Shown piece after piece: positions 1 to 9,855 of a stretch of DNA of 64,000 nucleotides. The position numbers and the translations under genes are program-made. A model generated the notes under the pieces. The model was not told where the DNA came from, searched no databases, and saw only the letters and a list, made by a program, of their open reading frames with translations. Numbering within the stretch: position 1 is the first letter of the stretch; each line of letters begins with the position of its first letter. The stretch lies in the NCBI GenBank assembly GCA_938048695.1, contig CALIUO010000007.1, positions 278,943 through 342,942 of the forward strand, written 5' to 3'. This DNA comes from an uncultured SAR86 cluster bacterium (GTDB lineage: Bacteria; Pseudomonadota; Gammaproteobacteria; Magnimaribacterales; Magnimaribacteraceae).

Positions 1-753
1 CGTTGAATTTTCGATAGAAGTAAGGAATAGATCGACTTCTTTAAAATCCTTTCTTAATGATTTAAGTTCGTTTACAGCCTCTTCAACTGTTAATTTTTTT
101 CTGTAGATTGACCTATAAGCTGACCTTAAAGCCTCAATAATGTCTTTAGAATAACCTATTCTCTTAATTCCAGTGACATTTATACCAAATGGTTTAGCTG
201 GATTACCTCTTACCTTGACATAAGCTGGTATATCTTTATTAACCGCACTACCCATGGCACAGAAACTATAACTTCCAATTGAACAGAATTGGTGAACAAT
301 GGCATAACCTCCCAGGATAGCCCCATCTCCAACATTTACAGATCCTGCCAAGGCTGCTTGATTTGTTAAAACGATGTCATGTCCTAAGACGCAGTCATGC
401 GCTATGTGAGAGTAAGCCATAATGAGGTTTCTATTCCCAATCAAAGTATCACCTCTATCTTGTACGGTGCCTCTATGTATTGTTACACCTTCTCTGATGA
501 TATTATCATCTCCTATGGTGAGGGTTGTTGGCTCATTGTTATATTTCTTATCGGGACTACCGTCCCCTAATGTAGAAAATTGAAAAATGTGATTTCTTTC
601 ACCTATCTTAGTGGGGCCTTTCAAAATTACATGCGATTCAATTTTAGTATCTTCTCCAATTTCAACATCTGGACCAATTAAACAAAAGGGGCCAATTTCT
701 ACTGATTCAGCAATTTTTGCAGTTGGGTCAACTATGGAAGAAGGATGAATCAT
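1..753 (-). CDS. lpxA: UDP-N-acetylglucosamine acyltransferase LpxA (partial, C-terminus cut by window edge)
   Basis: This is the first enzyme of lipid A synthesis: it moves a hydroxyacyl chain from acyl carrier protein to the 3-OH of UDP-GlcNAc in the cytoplasm. The protein opens MIHPSSIVDPTAKI and runs as hexapeptide repeats forming a left-handed beta helix. The HIAHDC segment holds the catalytic His of the family. Reading stays open for 251 codons to base 1, so only about 5-10 C-terminal residues of the usual 255-262 are missing. The ATG lies two bases after the fabZ stop, so it is translated from the same transcript. lpxB would be expected just beyond the edge. Confidence 0.96.
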   Translation of the reverse strand, partial: MIHPSSIVDPTAKIAESVEIGPFCLIGPDVEIGEDTKIESHVILKGPTKIGERNHIFQFSTLGDGSPDKKYNNEPTTLTIGDDNIIREGVTIHRGTVQDRGDTLIGNRNLIMAYSHIAHDCVLGHDIVLTNQAALAGSVNVGDGAILGGYAIVHQFCSIGSYSFCAMGSAVNKDIPAYVKVRGNPAKPFGINVTGIKRIGYSKDIIEALRSAYRSIYRKKLTVEEAVNELKSLRKDFKEVDLFLTSIENST

Positions 754-755
754 CT

Positions 756-1202
756 TTATTTTGGTCTATCCGCGCAAAGTATAGTTGCTTTTGCTACTAA
801 ATCATCTTCGACAGTTGCAGAGCAATCAAACTTCCATATGCCTTTCTTATTGGTAATTACGGAGGAATTTAAGATAAGTTTATCACCAGGAATGGCTGGT
901 CTCTTAAATCGCAAGTCATCAGCTCCAACAAAATAATATATAGAACCATCTTCTGGTTTCTTATCCATTGTTTTAAATCCTAAAATACCTGAAGCTTGTG
1001 CCATAGCCTCAACTATCAAAACTCCTGGCATTACTTGTTTGCCAGGGAAATGTCCCATAAAAAATGGTTCGTTTGTAGTGATATTTTTGTAAGCTTTTAT
1101 TGACTCTCCTAGGACCATATCTGTTACTCTATCAACGAGCAGCATTGGATATCTATGAGGCAAAAACTCTTGAATCTCTTCTATATTTATTTCAACTTCC
1201 AT
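756..1202 (-). CDS. fabZ: 3-hydroxyacyl-ACP dehydratase FabZ
   Basis: Cytoplasmic hot-dog fold dehydratase of type II fatty-acid synthesis; it removes water from beta-hydroxyacyl-ACP. At 148 residues it has the normal size. The catalytic His51 sits in [10 protein letters not shown] and the catalytic Glu65 in VEAMAQ, with [11 protein letters not shown] near the N-terminus. It lies between lpxD and lpxA, the standard place, where it competes with the lipid A enzymes for the same hydroxyacyl-ACP. The spacing is 4 bases after lpxD and 2 before lpxA. A second dehydratase, FabA, is encoded at 28241-28762, so this one serves elongation rather than unsaturated fatty-acid synthesis. Confidence 0.97.
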   Translation of the reverse strand: MEVEINIEEIQEFLPHRYPMLLVDRVTDMVLGESIKAYKNITTNEPFFMGHFPGKQVMPGVLIVEAMAQASGILGFKTMDKKPEDGSIYYFVGADDLRFKRPAIPGDKLILNSSVITNKKGIWKFDCSATVEDDLVAKATILCADRPK

Positions 1203-1206
1203 TTTC

Positions 1207-2205
1207 TTATTTTCTAGTTAATTCATTTAGCCTTTTGAAGGCTACAGCATTTTTCTTCCAATCAGAATTTTTCATGAAGGGTGTTCCCGAGGAATAAAAC
1301 CCACTTTCTTTGATCGATTTAGTTATTAAGGTCATAGCTGTTATGTGGACTTCATCAGCTATTTCAACATTATCAACGACTGCACTGCATCCAGCCAAGG
1401 TACAATTTTTTCCTATAGAAGTGCTTCCTGCTATTGCGCTTTTACCTGCTATAGCTGTTCCTGAGCCAATTTTAACATTATGAGCAATGTGTACTTGATT
1501 ATCTATTTTTACATTATCACCAATGATAGTATCGCCAACAGATCCTCTATCGATAGTAGAGTTTGATCCAATTTCAACATGATTACCTATTACAACTTTC
1601 CCAAGATGTTCTATCTTGACCCACTGTTTATTGTCTTGTGCAAATCCTAAACCATCAGAGCCGATTACAGTACCTGAATGAATAATACACTCCTGTCCAA
1701 TATCAACTAAGTCATACAAGGAAGTATTGGCATGAAGTATTGTTCCCTTTCCAACCTTACAACCTTTTCCTACAAATACTCCAGGCATCAAAATAACATC
1801 CTCTTCAATAATAGCGTCATCAGAAATAGATACAAAACTTCCAATTGAAGCTTTGTCAGAAATTGAAGAAGAGCTGGCTATTGAAGCTAAATTAGATATT
1901 CCCATCTCTATTGACGGCTTTTCTTTAAAAAGTTTCGTGCAGTTAGCATAGATTAAATAAGGATTTGCGCAAACAAGCTTATTTCCCTCATATAGTTCTG
2001 AGGTCCTGGAGTTGCATATAACTGCGCCAGCACTAGTAGAATCTAGTTGTGGGATGAAGGTTTCTCTTGCTATGAAAGAGATTTCGTTGTCTGAAGCAGA
2101 AACAAGACTATTTATTCCGACTATCTCTTTTTCCGGATCACCTTCTAGTTCAGCACCAAGTAAGGAGGCGAGCTGAGATAACTTGAAGCTTTTCGGGGAA
2201 GACAC
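1207..2205 (-). CDS. lpxD: UDP-3-O-(3-hydroxyacyl)glucosamine N-acyltransferase LpxD
   Basis: Third committed enzyme of lipid A synthesis, adding the N-linked hydroxyacyl chain. Residues 1-100 form the small uridine-binding domain, followed by hexapeptide repeats from about 105 to 290 and a helical C-terminus. The catalytic His is expected at His242 in VHIAHN. Length 332 is close to the usual 340. The start codon is GTG, placed 5 bases after the skp stop, with the purine-rich end of skp (AAAAAGAAGAC) serving as a weak ribosome site. No better start is visible, and the N-terminus aligns well with the family from here. Cotranscribed with skp, fabZ and lpxA. Confidence 0.96.
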   Translation of the reverse strand: MSSPKSFKLSQLASLLGAELEGDPEKEIVGINSLVSASDNEISFIARETFIPQLDSTSAGAVICNSRTSELYEGNKLVCANPYLIYANCTKLFKEKPSIEMGISNLASIASSSSISDKASIGSFVSISDDAIIEEDVILMPGVFVGKGCKVGKGTILHANTSLYDLVDIGQECIIHSGTVIGSDGLGFAQDNKQWVKIEHLGKVVIGNHVEIGSNSTIDRGSVGDTIIGDNVKIDNQVHIAHNVKIGSGTAIAGKSAIAGSTSIGKNCTLAGCSAVVDNVEIADEVHITAMTLITKSIKESGFYSSGTPFMKNSDWKKNAVAFKRLNELTRK

Positions 2206-2210
2206 AAATA

Positions 2211-2741
2211 TTAGTCTTCTTTTTCATTCATAGCATCGATAACTTCTTGAGTAATATCGAAGCTTTGATCTGCATGAAGAAGTATCTGCTGTTGACCACC
2301 GCTATTGATTAATAATGTAATTCCTTTTGCTCTTATTAACTCAGTTACTATAACTTGAAATTTCTCAGCTTGTTCTTGAGACAATAATTGAAGAGTTTGA
2401 TTCCTAAATTGATTGGTCTTTTCTCTTAAAAAGTTAATGTCTTGCTGAAGAGATTGGAATTTTTGAGCAGCGTCTTGCTTCTCTTCATCTGACATAGTTG
2501 GCCCATCTTTTTGAGTCTTTTCCTGAATTTCTCTGGCTTCTGTTGCCTTAGCTTGAAGCTCTTCAACAACCTCTTTCCACTCATCTGAGTTTTCAAGCTC
2601 TTCAAGTTCTTTTTTTGCAACATTTGTACTAAACAGAGCTGCCTGAGGATCTAAAGTAGCGATGTTTAAGTCAGCAGAATGAATTGTGAAAGTAAGTAAA
2701 GACGCCGTTATTACGACGAAAAGAGTTTTAAAAGATTTCAT
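2211..2741 (-). CDS. skp: Periplasmic chaperone Skp/OmpH
   Basis: Periplasmic holdase that carries unfolded outer-membrane proteins to the BAM complex. The sequence starts MKSFKTLFVVITASLLTF, a typical signal peptide probably cut near HSA-DLN. The mature part is a charged, Glu/Lys/Gln-rich coiled coil matching the tentacle helices of Skp. I chose the ATG at 2741 (176 residues) because GGGA lies just upstream and the signal peptide then has normal length. An in-frame ATG at 2753 would add four residues. It lies 72 bases downstream of bamA, the usual bamA-skp-lpxD order. Sequence identity in this family is low, but size, signal and context agree. Confidence 0.93.
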   Translation of the reverse strand: MKSFKTLFVVITASLLTFTIHSADLNIATLDPQAALFSTNVAKKELEELENSDEWKEVVEELQAKATEAREIQEKTQKDGPTMSDEEKQDAAQKFQSLQQDINFLREKTNQFRNQTLQLLSQEQAEKFQVIVTELIRAKGITLLINSGGQQQILLHADQSFDITQEVIDAMNEKED

Positions 2742-2813
2742 AGTTTTTCCCATTAAGTAACTAGTCGGTGAATTCTACAGTTTTGTTGAGTAATTTAGTA
2801 GCATTATGCACAT

Positions 2814-5225
2814 TTAAAATTGTGTTCCAATTTCAAACTGAAAATTTTCTGTCTCATCAAGAGGTCCTTCGTTAGAAGGAGCGGCAACGGCAAGAGACAT
2901 AGGCCCTAATTGAGTAATCCATGTGACTCCAACTCCATAAGAATATCTCAATTCACCAAAATCCAGTTCGCTGCAATTTATATTTGACTGATCAAAACCA
3001 CAGTCTTTAGAAAACACATTACCTATGTCAACAAAGAAAGAACTCCTCATTGATCTCTGATCATCTATAAACGGTAATTTGAATATGAAATCAAAACCTC
3101 CTTCTACTAAGTAAGCACCTCCTATCGATCTATCATCCCTATAGTATGAGTAAGGATTAAGTATAGGGTTACCATCTTCACCTATTATTTGATTACCCTC
3201 ATTATCAAGAAGGTATTGAGAAGGTATGGCTCTAGGACCAAGTGTATTTTGTTTAAAACCTCTTACAGAGCTTATACCCCCCGAATAATAATGTTCAAAA
3301 AATGGGGCAACTTCAGTATCTCCATAAGGTTCTAATAATCCTATCTCCCCTCTAAAACCTAAAACAAATCTTCCATCGAATATAGGTTTGAAATATTTAT
3401 GTCTGTAAGTAGCTTTTGTATAAGTTAATGAACTTCCTGGAACAGCAACCTGAAGGGCAAGAGATTGTGACTGACCAGCTGTTGGGAATAAACCTCTATT
3501 AAGCGTGATCTTTGACCAAATAAACTGGGTTTTAAAAACTTCAAATTTAGTTCCTTCGGATTGTGTGAATGCAAGAATTTGAGAGGCAGGAGTTGAACCG
3601 GTATCAATGCTTGTATTGTCGTAATTTAAATTCAGACCTATTCTTTCAATATCGCTTATAGGGAGACCAAACTGTATGCCAGCACCAAAAGAATCAGAGG
3701 TATAACTCGCTATATTGAATTGACCATAATCAGACTCCCTGAAATATGCACTATAGCCACGGCTAACGCCATCAATATTGAAATAAGGCTCTCCATAACT
3801 AAAAGAGTAGCTTCTTTGCCAAGTACTATCATTAATGCCGATACCTATCGCTCTACCAGTACCAAAAGCATTATTTTCATTGTAATTAAGACCCAAAACT
3901 AAGCCATACGCTCCGTAACCTAAACTGCCACCAATGGAACCTGAAAACTCCTCTTCAACAGAAAACTCTACGTCTATTTGATCATTTACTCCAGGTACGG
4001 GGATAGTTTCGGACTCTACTTCTTTGAAAAAGCCTAATCTCTCTAAACGTAACTTAGAATTTTCAATGAGATTATTTGAAGCCCAAGCGCCCTCCATTTG
4101 CCTCATTTCCCTTCGAAGAACAACATCATGAGTTCTTTTATTTCCCTTGAATACTATTCTTCTAACGTAAGTTCTTTGTTGCGGGTCAACATAGAAAGTT
4201 AGATCTACATTTTCAGATTCTTCATTAACATCAGGCACACCTCGCACTTCAGCAAAACTATATCCTTCATTACCTAAAATGTTCTTAAAAATCTCTTCTG
4301 TTTCTGTGATTAAGTATTGATTGAATCGTTCACCTTTCTTGATCAAAATAAGGGTCTTAAGGACTTCCTCTTCTATCGGAAGATCGCCAACAATTTTTAT
4401 TTCGTTTACATCATAGGTTGTACCTTCAGAAACATTTAACGTTATAAAGACTCCGGTCTTATCGGAGGAAACGCTTACCTGGGAACTTTCTAAACTAAAC
4501 TCAACATACCCTCTATTTTTATAAAAAGACTCCAAAGACTCTATATCGCCTTTTAACTTTTCTCTTGAATAACGGTTGTCATTTGTAAAGAAGGAAAACC
4601 AACCGCCAGTCTTTAATTCAAAACTCTTAAGAATCTCTTCATCTGAATAAGAGTTATTGCCGACTATATTTATAGTTTTAATTTCAGCCACTTCACCTTC
4701 ATCGATCTCTATATTTAAAGAAACTCTATTCCTCGGTTCATCATCAGTACTTACGTCCACTTTGGCGCCGTAACGTCCTTGAGAAACATATTGCCTTTGA
4801 ATTTCTATCGCCAGGCTATTAACAATTGATCTTTTAAAAACTTGCCCTTCAGATAATCCGGCATCATCTAGACCTTTAAGTAAATCTTCAGTCTTTAAAG
4901 CTTTATTGCCGTCTAGTTCAATTGAGGCTATTGAAGGTCTTTCTACCAAACTTATTATTAGTGTGTTGCCCTCTTTACCTAATTGTATATCGTCAAATTG
5001 ACCTGTTTTAAAGATGGTTTTAGCGGTAGTTTGCAAATCATATACATCTACAGTATCGCCGACAGCTATTGGCATAACATTGAAAACGCTTCCCGCCGAG
5101 ACTCTTTGTAGCCCACTGATTCTTATATCACTTACAACCCATGATTCGTCGGAACTAATTTTTTGCACATGAAAAAATCCAAAGAAAGATGCTAAGAAAA
5201 GTAACTTAATTAAATATTTTTTCAT
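2814..5225 (-). CDS. bamA: Outer membrane protein assembly factor BamA
   Basis: Central Omp85 component of the BAM complex, which folds beta-barrel proteins into the outer membrane. At 803 residues it has the normal size. A signal peptide of about 25 residues is followed by five POTRA repeats to roughly residue 425 and then a 16-strand barrel. The VRGF motif of the L6 loop (SVRGFKQNTLGPRA) is present, and the protein ends in Phe, the usual barrel terminal signal. It is preceded by rseP with a TGATG overlap of one base, so translation is probably coupled. The lipoprotein partner BamE is encoded at 16825-17154 in the same window. Confidence 0.98.
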   Translation of the reverse strand: MKKYLIKLLFLASFFGFFHVQKISSDESWVVSDIRISGLQRVSAGSVFNVMPIAVGDTVDVYDLQTTAKTIFKTGQFDDIQLGKEGNTLIISLVERPSIASIELDGNKALKTEDLLKGLDDAGLSEGQVFKRSIVNSLAIEIQRQYVSQGRYGAKVDVSTDDEPRNRVSLNIEIDEGEVAEIKTINIVGNNSYSDEEILKSFELKTGGWFSFFTNDNRYSREKLKGDIESLESFYKNRGYVEFSLESSQVSVSSDKTGVFITLNVSEGTTYDVNEIKIVGDLPIEEEVLKTLILIKKGERFNQYLITETEEIFKNILGNEGYSFAEVRGVPDVNEESENVDLTFYVDPQQRTYVRRIVFKGNKRTHDVVLRREMRQMEGAWASNNLIENSKLRLERLGFFKEVESETIPVPGVNDQIDVEFSVEEEFSGSIGGSLGYGAYGLVLGLNYNENNAFGTGRAIGIGINDSTWQRSYSFSYGEPYFNIDGVSRGYSAYFRESDYGQFNIASYTSDSFGAGIQFGLPISDIERIGLNLNYDNTSIDTGSTPASQILAFTQSEGTKFEVFKTQFIWSKITLNRGLFPTAGQSQSLALQVAVPGSSLTYTKATYRHKYFKPIFDGRFVLGFRGEIGLLEPYGDTEVAPFFEHYYSGGISSVRGFKQNTLGPRAIPSQYLLDNEGNQIIGEDGNPILNPYSYYRDDRSIGGAYLVEGGFDFIFKLPFIDDQRSMRSSFFVDIGNVFSKDCGFDQSNINCSELDFGELRYSYGVGVTWITQLGPMSLAVAAPSNEGPLDETENFQFEIGTQF

Positions 5226-6586
5226 CAGATGAGTCTGGCAATATCATTTGCAAATGCAAATATCATTAAACTTACAACTAGAACGATCCCTACTCTCATA
5301 GAATATTCAAGCGTCATTTCCGAAACAGGAGATCCTTTTAATTTTTCTATAGCAATCATTAGTAGCTGGCCGCCATCTAATATGGGAATAGGCAAAAGAT
5401 TAAGCAATCCAAGGTTGATGCTTAGCAATGCTACCATGGAAAGGAAGGTTACGTATCCTGCTTTTGCAGCAGATCCGGCAAGTACAGAGATTTGAATAGG
5501 CCCTCCAAGGTTGTCAGCTGAAATGGAACCGCTAATCATTTTTCCAATTGAACTAATAATAAGTACTGTATACCTATAGGTATTGTGAATTCCAACCAAT
5601 AAAGCAGTGAATAAATCTTCTTTTTTTTCAACAGTATAATCTGCAGGCCATTGACTTATATCATTGGAAGCAATAATTCCAATTCTTCCCTTTTCCAATC
5701 CATCATCGCTGATAAAACTTGCGGTTTGCAATGTAATTGTTTTGAGATCATTTCCTCGCTGTAATTTAATGTCTATGAGCTCATTAGGTAAACGGCTCAA
5801 TACTTTTGATAGATCTTGCCACGTAAAGATTTCAACTCCATTTATAGCTTTAATAAGATCACCTTGTTTTAATCCATACACAGAAGCTGGCCCTTCATCC
5901 TGCAGTTGTCCAACTACTGGAGGCAAGTAAGGCTGTAACCCTAATGCAGCACTGGGCGCTGTTTGATCATTCCCTGAAAGCCAGTTGCTAATGGGTATAG
6001 AGGTAATTGCTTCTGAATCACCCCTTAAATATTTAACATTTATTGAGCCTGTATCACCTATTCGTTTGGATAACATCAAATTGATATCATTAAAAACTTC
6101 AACTGAAGATTCATCTATCTCAAGAATCTTATCTTTTACGGCTAGTCCAGATTGTGCTGCCGGACTACCTGCAGTAACTTCCCCAACAAAAGAAGATAGT
6201 TGTATCGTTCCAACTATTGCCAGGAAGAAGTAAACAATTGCTGCAAGTATAAAATTTGCCAAAGGACCTGCAAATGTTACTGCAGCTCTCTCTCCTGGCG
6301 ATGCTTGAAGGTATGATTTCTTGTCTGAAAGGGATGGCTCGGATCCTTCTTGTACAGGATTATTTTCCCCCAACATCTGGACATAGCCACCTAATGGCAA
6401 GATTCCAAAAGAATAATTACAATTTCTTTTATCTTCAAAAGAGAATAGTTCTTTTCCGAAACCTATCTTAAATTTTATGACGTGTATATTGTAAAATCGC
6501 GCAGTTAAAAAATGCCCAAGTTCATGTATGCCAACAATTATGCTGATAAGCAGAATAAAAGAAAATATAGTGAATAAAATATCCAT
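5225..6586 (-). CDS. rseP: Site-2 intramembrane metalloprotease RseP
   Basis: Inner-membrane zinc protease that makes the second cut in the anti-sigma factor RseA and clears signal-peptide remnants. The zinc motif HELGH is at residues 21-25 in the first membrane helix, and the third ligand lies in LDGGQ around residue 404. Two PDZ domains lie between (roughly 130-200 and 225-300). Length 453 matches the family (about 450). It is between dxr and bamA, the standard place. The stop overlaps the bamA start, and the start is two bases from the dxr stop. No rseA or rpoE is in the window, so the sigma-E role is family knowledge only. Confidence 0.97.
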   Translation of the reverse strand: MDILFTIFSFILLISIIVGIHELGHFLTARFYNIHVIKFKIGFGKELFSFEDKRNCNYSFGILPLGGYVQMLGENNPVQEGSEPSLSDKKSYLQASPGERAAVTFAGPLANFILAAIVYFFLAIVGTIQLSSFVGEVTAGSPAAQSGLAVKDKILEIDESSVEVFNDINLMLSKRIGDTGSINVKYLRGDSEAITSIPISNWLSGNDQTAPSAALGLQPYLPPVVGQLQDEGPASVYGLKQGDLIKAINGVEIFTWQDLSKVLSRLPNELIDIKLQRGNDLKTITLQTASFISDDGLEKGRIGIIASNDISQWPADYTVEKKEDLFTALLVGIHNTYRYTVLIISSIGKMISGSISADNLGGPIQISVLAGSAAKAGYVTFLSMVALLSINLGLLNLLPIPILDGGQLLMIAIEKLKGSPVSEMTLEYSMRVGIVLVVSLMIFAFANDIARLI

Positions 6587-7744
6587 TTAGTTTTTATTTA
6601 TAAGTTCTTTAGCTATTGATCTAGACTTTTCATCAGCTTCAAAAATATCATTTAAATCTTTGACAGCATAAATAGTTGAATTATCCAAAACGGTAGAAAC
6701 TATTTTATATATATCCAGATAATGTATTTTACCAGCTAAAAATGCTGTAACACACTCCTCGTTTACAGCATTCAATATAGCGAAGCTTGTCCCGCCTTCG
6801 TCTATGCAGGATTGCGCTAAACTTAATGAAGGAAATTTATCAAAATCAGGTTTTTTAAGACTTAATGAGCTTATTTCATAAAAATTGATTGAGTCAGAGC
6901 CAGAATTTAATTTATCAGGAAATCCAAGTCCATAAGCTATAGGAATTTTCATATCGGGAATTGATAATTGAGCAATTATTGATTTATCTGTGAACTCAAC
7001 AAGTGAGTGAATAATTCCTTCTGGATGTATTAATACATCGATATTTTTAGTATCAAATAACCATCTAGCCTCTATTATCTCCAAACATTTGTTCATCATG
7101 GTCGAGGAATCAACTGATATTTTGTCTCCCATATTCCATACAGGATGTGAAACGGCCTCCTGAGGAGTTATAGATTCAAAATCTTTTAACTCTCTATTCA
7201 AAAAAGGACCTCCAGATCCAGTTAGGATAATTCTAGACACTGAATCTTGATCTTTTACTCCATGTAAACATTGATGAATTGCACTATGCTCGCTATCAAT
7301 TGGGAAAATTGTAGCCCCTGACTCTTTAGATAGGTTATTTAATATCTCGCCCGCCACAACATAAGATTCTTTATTGGCGAGTAATACCTTTTTTTTGTGC
7401 TTAACAGCTTGATAAACAGGCTTTAATCCTGCCACTCCAACCATAGCGGCAACCACGATCTCAGTAGTCTGCGCACTCAAGACATTATTTAAATCACTTT
7501 CGCAGGTTAACAGTAAAGTCCCTGCTTGAAGCTTCTCTACTTTGTCTAAAAAAGCCTTCTGGGCAGATGAATCCTCAAGATAGACATAACGCGGAGAAAA
7601 TTCATTATATTGCTCTATCATCAACTCATAATTTTTATTAGCAGTCAGAAGATCTACACAAAATTTTTCTCTATTATGCCTAATAACATCTAGAGTTGAC
7701 TTACCGACAGAACCTGTAGAACCTAAAATAGCTACGTTGTTCAT
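6587..7744 (-). CDS. dxr: 1-deoxy-D-xylulose 5-phosphate reductoisomerase Dxr (IspC)
   Basis: Second enzyme of the MEP isoprenoid pathway; it turns DXP into 2-C-methyl-D-erythritol 4-phosphate with NADPH and a divalent metal. The N-terminal Rossmann motif GSTGSVGKST lies at about residues 8-17. The metal and substrate region is visible as DSEHSAIHQCL and the later NKCLEIIEA. Length 385 is slightly below the 398 of E. coli. The stop is directly against the rseP start, and cdsA is 3 bases upstream. With uppS in the same operon and ispB at 27225 it links isoprenoid supply to cell-wall lipid carrier and quinone synthesis. Confidence 0.97.
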   Translation of the reverse strand: MNNVAILGSTGSVGKSTLDVIRHNREKFCVDLLTANKNYELMIEQYNEFSPRYVYLEDSSAQKAFLDKVEKLQAGTLLLTCESDLNNVLSAQTTEIVVAAMVGVAGLKPVYQAVKHKKKVLLANKESYVVAGEILNNLSKESGATIFPIDSEHSAIHQCLHGVKDQDSVSRIILTGSGGPFLNRELKDFESITPQEAVSHPVWNMGDKISVDSSTMMNKCLEIIEARWLFDTKNIDVLIHPEGIIHSLVEFTDKSIIAQLSIPDMKIPIAYGLGFPDKLNSGSDSINFYEISSLSLKKPDFDKFPSLSLAQSCIDEGGTSFAILNAVNEECVTAFLAGKIHYLDIYKIVSTVLDNSTIYAVKDLNDIFEADEKSRSIAKELINKN

Positions 7745-7747
7745 TTT

Positions 7748-8563
7748 TTATAATAAATTTAGTATTAAAATAAAACAGGGAAAGGCGGCAATATGACTGT
7801 CTAGTCGATCATACAACCCTCCATGTCCAGGAATTAAATTAGAGAAGTCTTTTATTTCTATCACTCGTTTCATCATGCTAGCAAAGGCATCTCCTATGAC
7901 TGAAAAAATAGCCACTGCAAATATTAAAAAAATAATTTTCATTGCAGAAAATTCAAACATAGCTTGAGATGAAAGGAATAAAAGGACTGGTGTTGCGATA
8001 ATCGCAGCAAGAAATCCTTCCATTGTTTTATTGGGACTAACATTGTTGATGAAAGGTCTTTTTCCTAAACTCTTTCCTGCAAAATAAGCAATGGAGTCCA
8101 TTAAAATACTAATCAGAACAATATAAAGGATTAAAAACCTCTCATGAACTAAATCTAAAGACAAATCACTCAATCCATCTTGTGAAACAATCTCAAAAAT
8201 AGAAGCGAAAAACCCCAAATGAATAATAAGCCCTGAACTAGCCCAAACAAAAGGGTTTTTAAGGAGAGTTTTATTTAAAGGAAAGCTGAGAATAAATAAA
8301 GATGATGCCAGGAAAAGAACTACACTTAGCGCAATAAAAGAATAGATTAAAAAAGTTAAATGAGTAAGAAAAAGTAATAAAAGAAATAAAATTAAAATGA
8401 ATATAGACGTTAAGTTTGAGAATCTAACTTTCGAATATTCCCAAAGAGAGACAGATGCAATAAGACCAACAAGATAAATTAGTAAATCATCGCTCAAAAA
8501 ATAAATAAGCAAACCAATTATAGAGGCTAGTACTAATGCGCTTATGGTTCTTTCTTTTAACAT
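7748..8563 (-). CDS. cdsA: Phosphatidate cytidylyltransferase CdsA
   Basis: Integral membrane enzyme that makes CDP-diacylglycerol from phosphatidic acid and CTP, the branch point for phospholipids. The protein is 271 residues, very hydrophobic, with about eight membrane helices. The C-terminal family signature is clear: SMMKRVIEIKDFSNLIPGHG followed by GLYDRLDS, which holds the catalytic Asp residues. Its ATG overlaps the uppS stop by one base (TAATG), so the two are translationally coupled. Standard place between uppS and dxr. Confidence 0.96.
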   Translation of the reverse strand: MLKERTISALVLASIIGLLIYFLSDDLLIYLVGLIASVSLWEYSKVRFSNLTSIFILILFLLLLFLTHLTFLIYSFIALSVVLFLASSLFILSFPLNKTLLKNPFVWASSGLIIHLGFFASIFEIVSQDGLSDLSLDLVHERFLILYIVLISILMDSIAYFAGKSLGKRPFINNVSPNKTMEGFLAAIIATPVLLFLSSQAMFEFSAMKIIFLIFAVAIFSVIGDAFASMMKRVIEIKDFSNLIPGHGGLYDRLDSHIAAFPCFILILNLL

Positions 8564-9288
8564 TATTGTTGAAAGTTAGATTTATCGCCAAACCTTCTAA
8601 TTCTCTTTGAGTACTCATCTAAGGCAATTTCAAATTGATTATCATCAAAATCAGGCCAAAGGATATCGGAAAAATATAGTTCTGAATAAGCTAGCTGCCA
8701 TAGAAGGAAGTTACTTACTCTAAGTTCATTACCGGTTCTTATACATAAATCTGGATCTTTAAACTCCGAAGTTGATAAATAGCTACTAAAAATCTCCTCA
8801 GTAATAATTTCATTAGATGCAGATTCTTGTATTTTATTTATAGCATCTACGATATCCCATCTACCACCATAACTGGCAGCAACAACTAAATCTAATTTCT
8901 TTGAATCAGGATCGCAATAAGTTAATTCTTCAGATTTCTTCATTTGATCAATAAGGCTTTGATCAAATTGAGATAAGTTTCCTATGAAACTCAATTGAAC
9001 AGAATTCTTGACTAAATTTGGGACTTCTTCGCGAAGAGCTGTATTTAGCAACTTCATTAACAAGTTAACCTCTTCAGAAGATCGACCCCAATTTTCGCTA
9101 CTGAAAGCGAATAATGTTAGTGTAGAAAGTCCTTTTTCAACGGCAAATTCAACTGCTTCTCTAGCTCTTTCAACACCCTTTTTGTGTCCAGCAACGCCTG
9201 GTAGGTTTCTTTCTGTAGCCCACCTATTATTTCCATCCATGATGATAGCAACATGTTGAGGTAAGGTTTCAGCTTGATGGCCTTCCAT
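8563..9288 (-). CDS. uppS: Undecaprenyl diphosphate synthase UppS (IspU)
   Basis: Cis-prenyltransferase that builds C55 undecaprenyl diphosphate, the carrier for peptidoglycan and O-antigen units. Asp18 in IMDGNNRWA is the expected catalytic and Mg-binding residue. The FPP and IPP binding arginines lie in RTGNELRVSNFLLWQ near the C-terminal third, followed by AYSELYF. Length 241 fits the family. It lies between frr and cdsA. The start is 9 bases after the frr stop and the stop overlaps the cdsA start. Confidence 0.97.
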   Translation of the reverse strand: MEGHQAETLPQHVAIIMDGNNRWATERNLPGVAGHKKGVERAREAVEFAVEKGLSTLTLFAFSSENWGRSSEEVNLLMKLLNTALREEVPNLVKNSVQLSFIGNLSQFDQSLIDQMKKSEELTYCDPDSKKLDLVVAASYGGRWDIVDAINKIQESASNEIITEEIFSSYLSTSEFKDPDLCIRTGNELRVSNFLLWQLAYSELYFSDILWPDFDDNQFEIALDEYSKRIRRFGDKSNFQQ

Positions 9289-9297
9289 TTCTAAAAC

Positions 9298-9855
9298 TTA
9301 GAAGTCCAGTAGATCCTTTTCTTTCGCTTCCAGTGCTAAATCTACTTTTTCTACAAAAGAGTCAGTAAGTTTTTGAATTAACTCTTCCCCTTGCCTCTCT
9401 TCGTCTTGAGAGATTTCTTTCTCTTTTAGGAATTCTTTGAGTTGAGAATTTCCTTCTCTTCTTACGTTTCTAACAGAAACCTTCGCATTTTCAGCTTCAG
9501 CTTTTGCCTTTTTTATAAAATCCCTTCTAGTTTCTTCGGTAAGATCAGGAAGAATGACACGTATGGTGTCTCCAGATGTAGCAGGATTTAAACCAAGATC
9601 GGACTCTAAAATTGCTTTTTCAATTTGCTGAACTATTCCTTTCTCCCATGGCACTATAGCTAGTGTTTTAGCATCTTCGATACTAATGCTTGCAACTTGG
9701 CCAAGTGGAGTAAGTTTTTCGTAATAATCTACTTTAATACTATCCAATAAAGACGGAGTGGCACGGCCGGTTCGAATCTTCTTAAAGGCGACTTCAAGAG
9801 CATTTAAGCTCTTCTCCATACCAGCTTCGGCATCTTCTACAATCTCGTTTAACAT
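9298..9855 (-). CDS. frr: Ribosome recycling factor
   Basis: RRF splits the post-termination ribosome together with EF-G. It has 185 residues, exactly the usual size, with the conserved KIRTGRATPSLLD near residues 27-39 and a long Lys/Glu-rich three-helix bundle ending in a coiled-coil region. The ATG lies immediately next to the tsf stop, with no gap. In most gammaproteobacteria pyrH separates tsf and frr; here it does not. EF-G, the partner of RRF, is at 46625-48733. Confidence 0.97.
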   Translation of the reverse strand: MLNEIVEDAEAGMEKSLNALEVAFKKIRTGRATPSLLDSIKVDYYEKLTPLGQVASISIEDAKTLAIVPWEKGIVQQIEKAILESDLGLNPATSGDTIRVILPDLTEETRRDFIKKAKAEAENAKVSVRNVRREGNSQLKEFLKEKEISQDEERQGEELIQKLTDSFVEKVDLALEAKEKDLLDF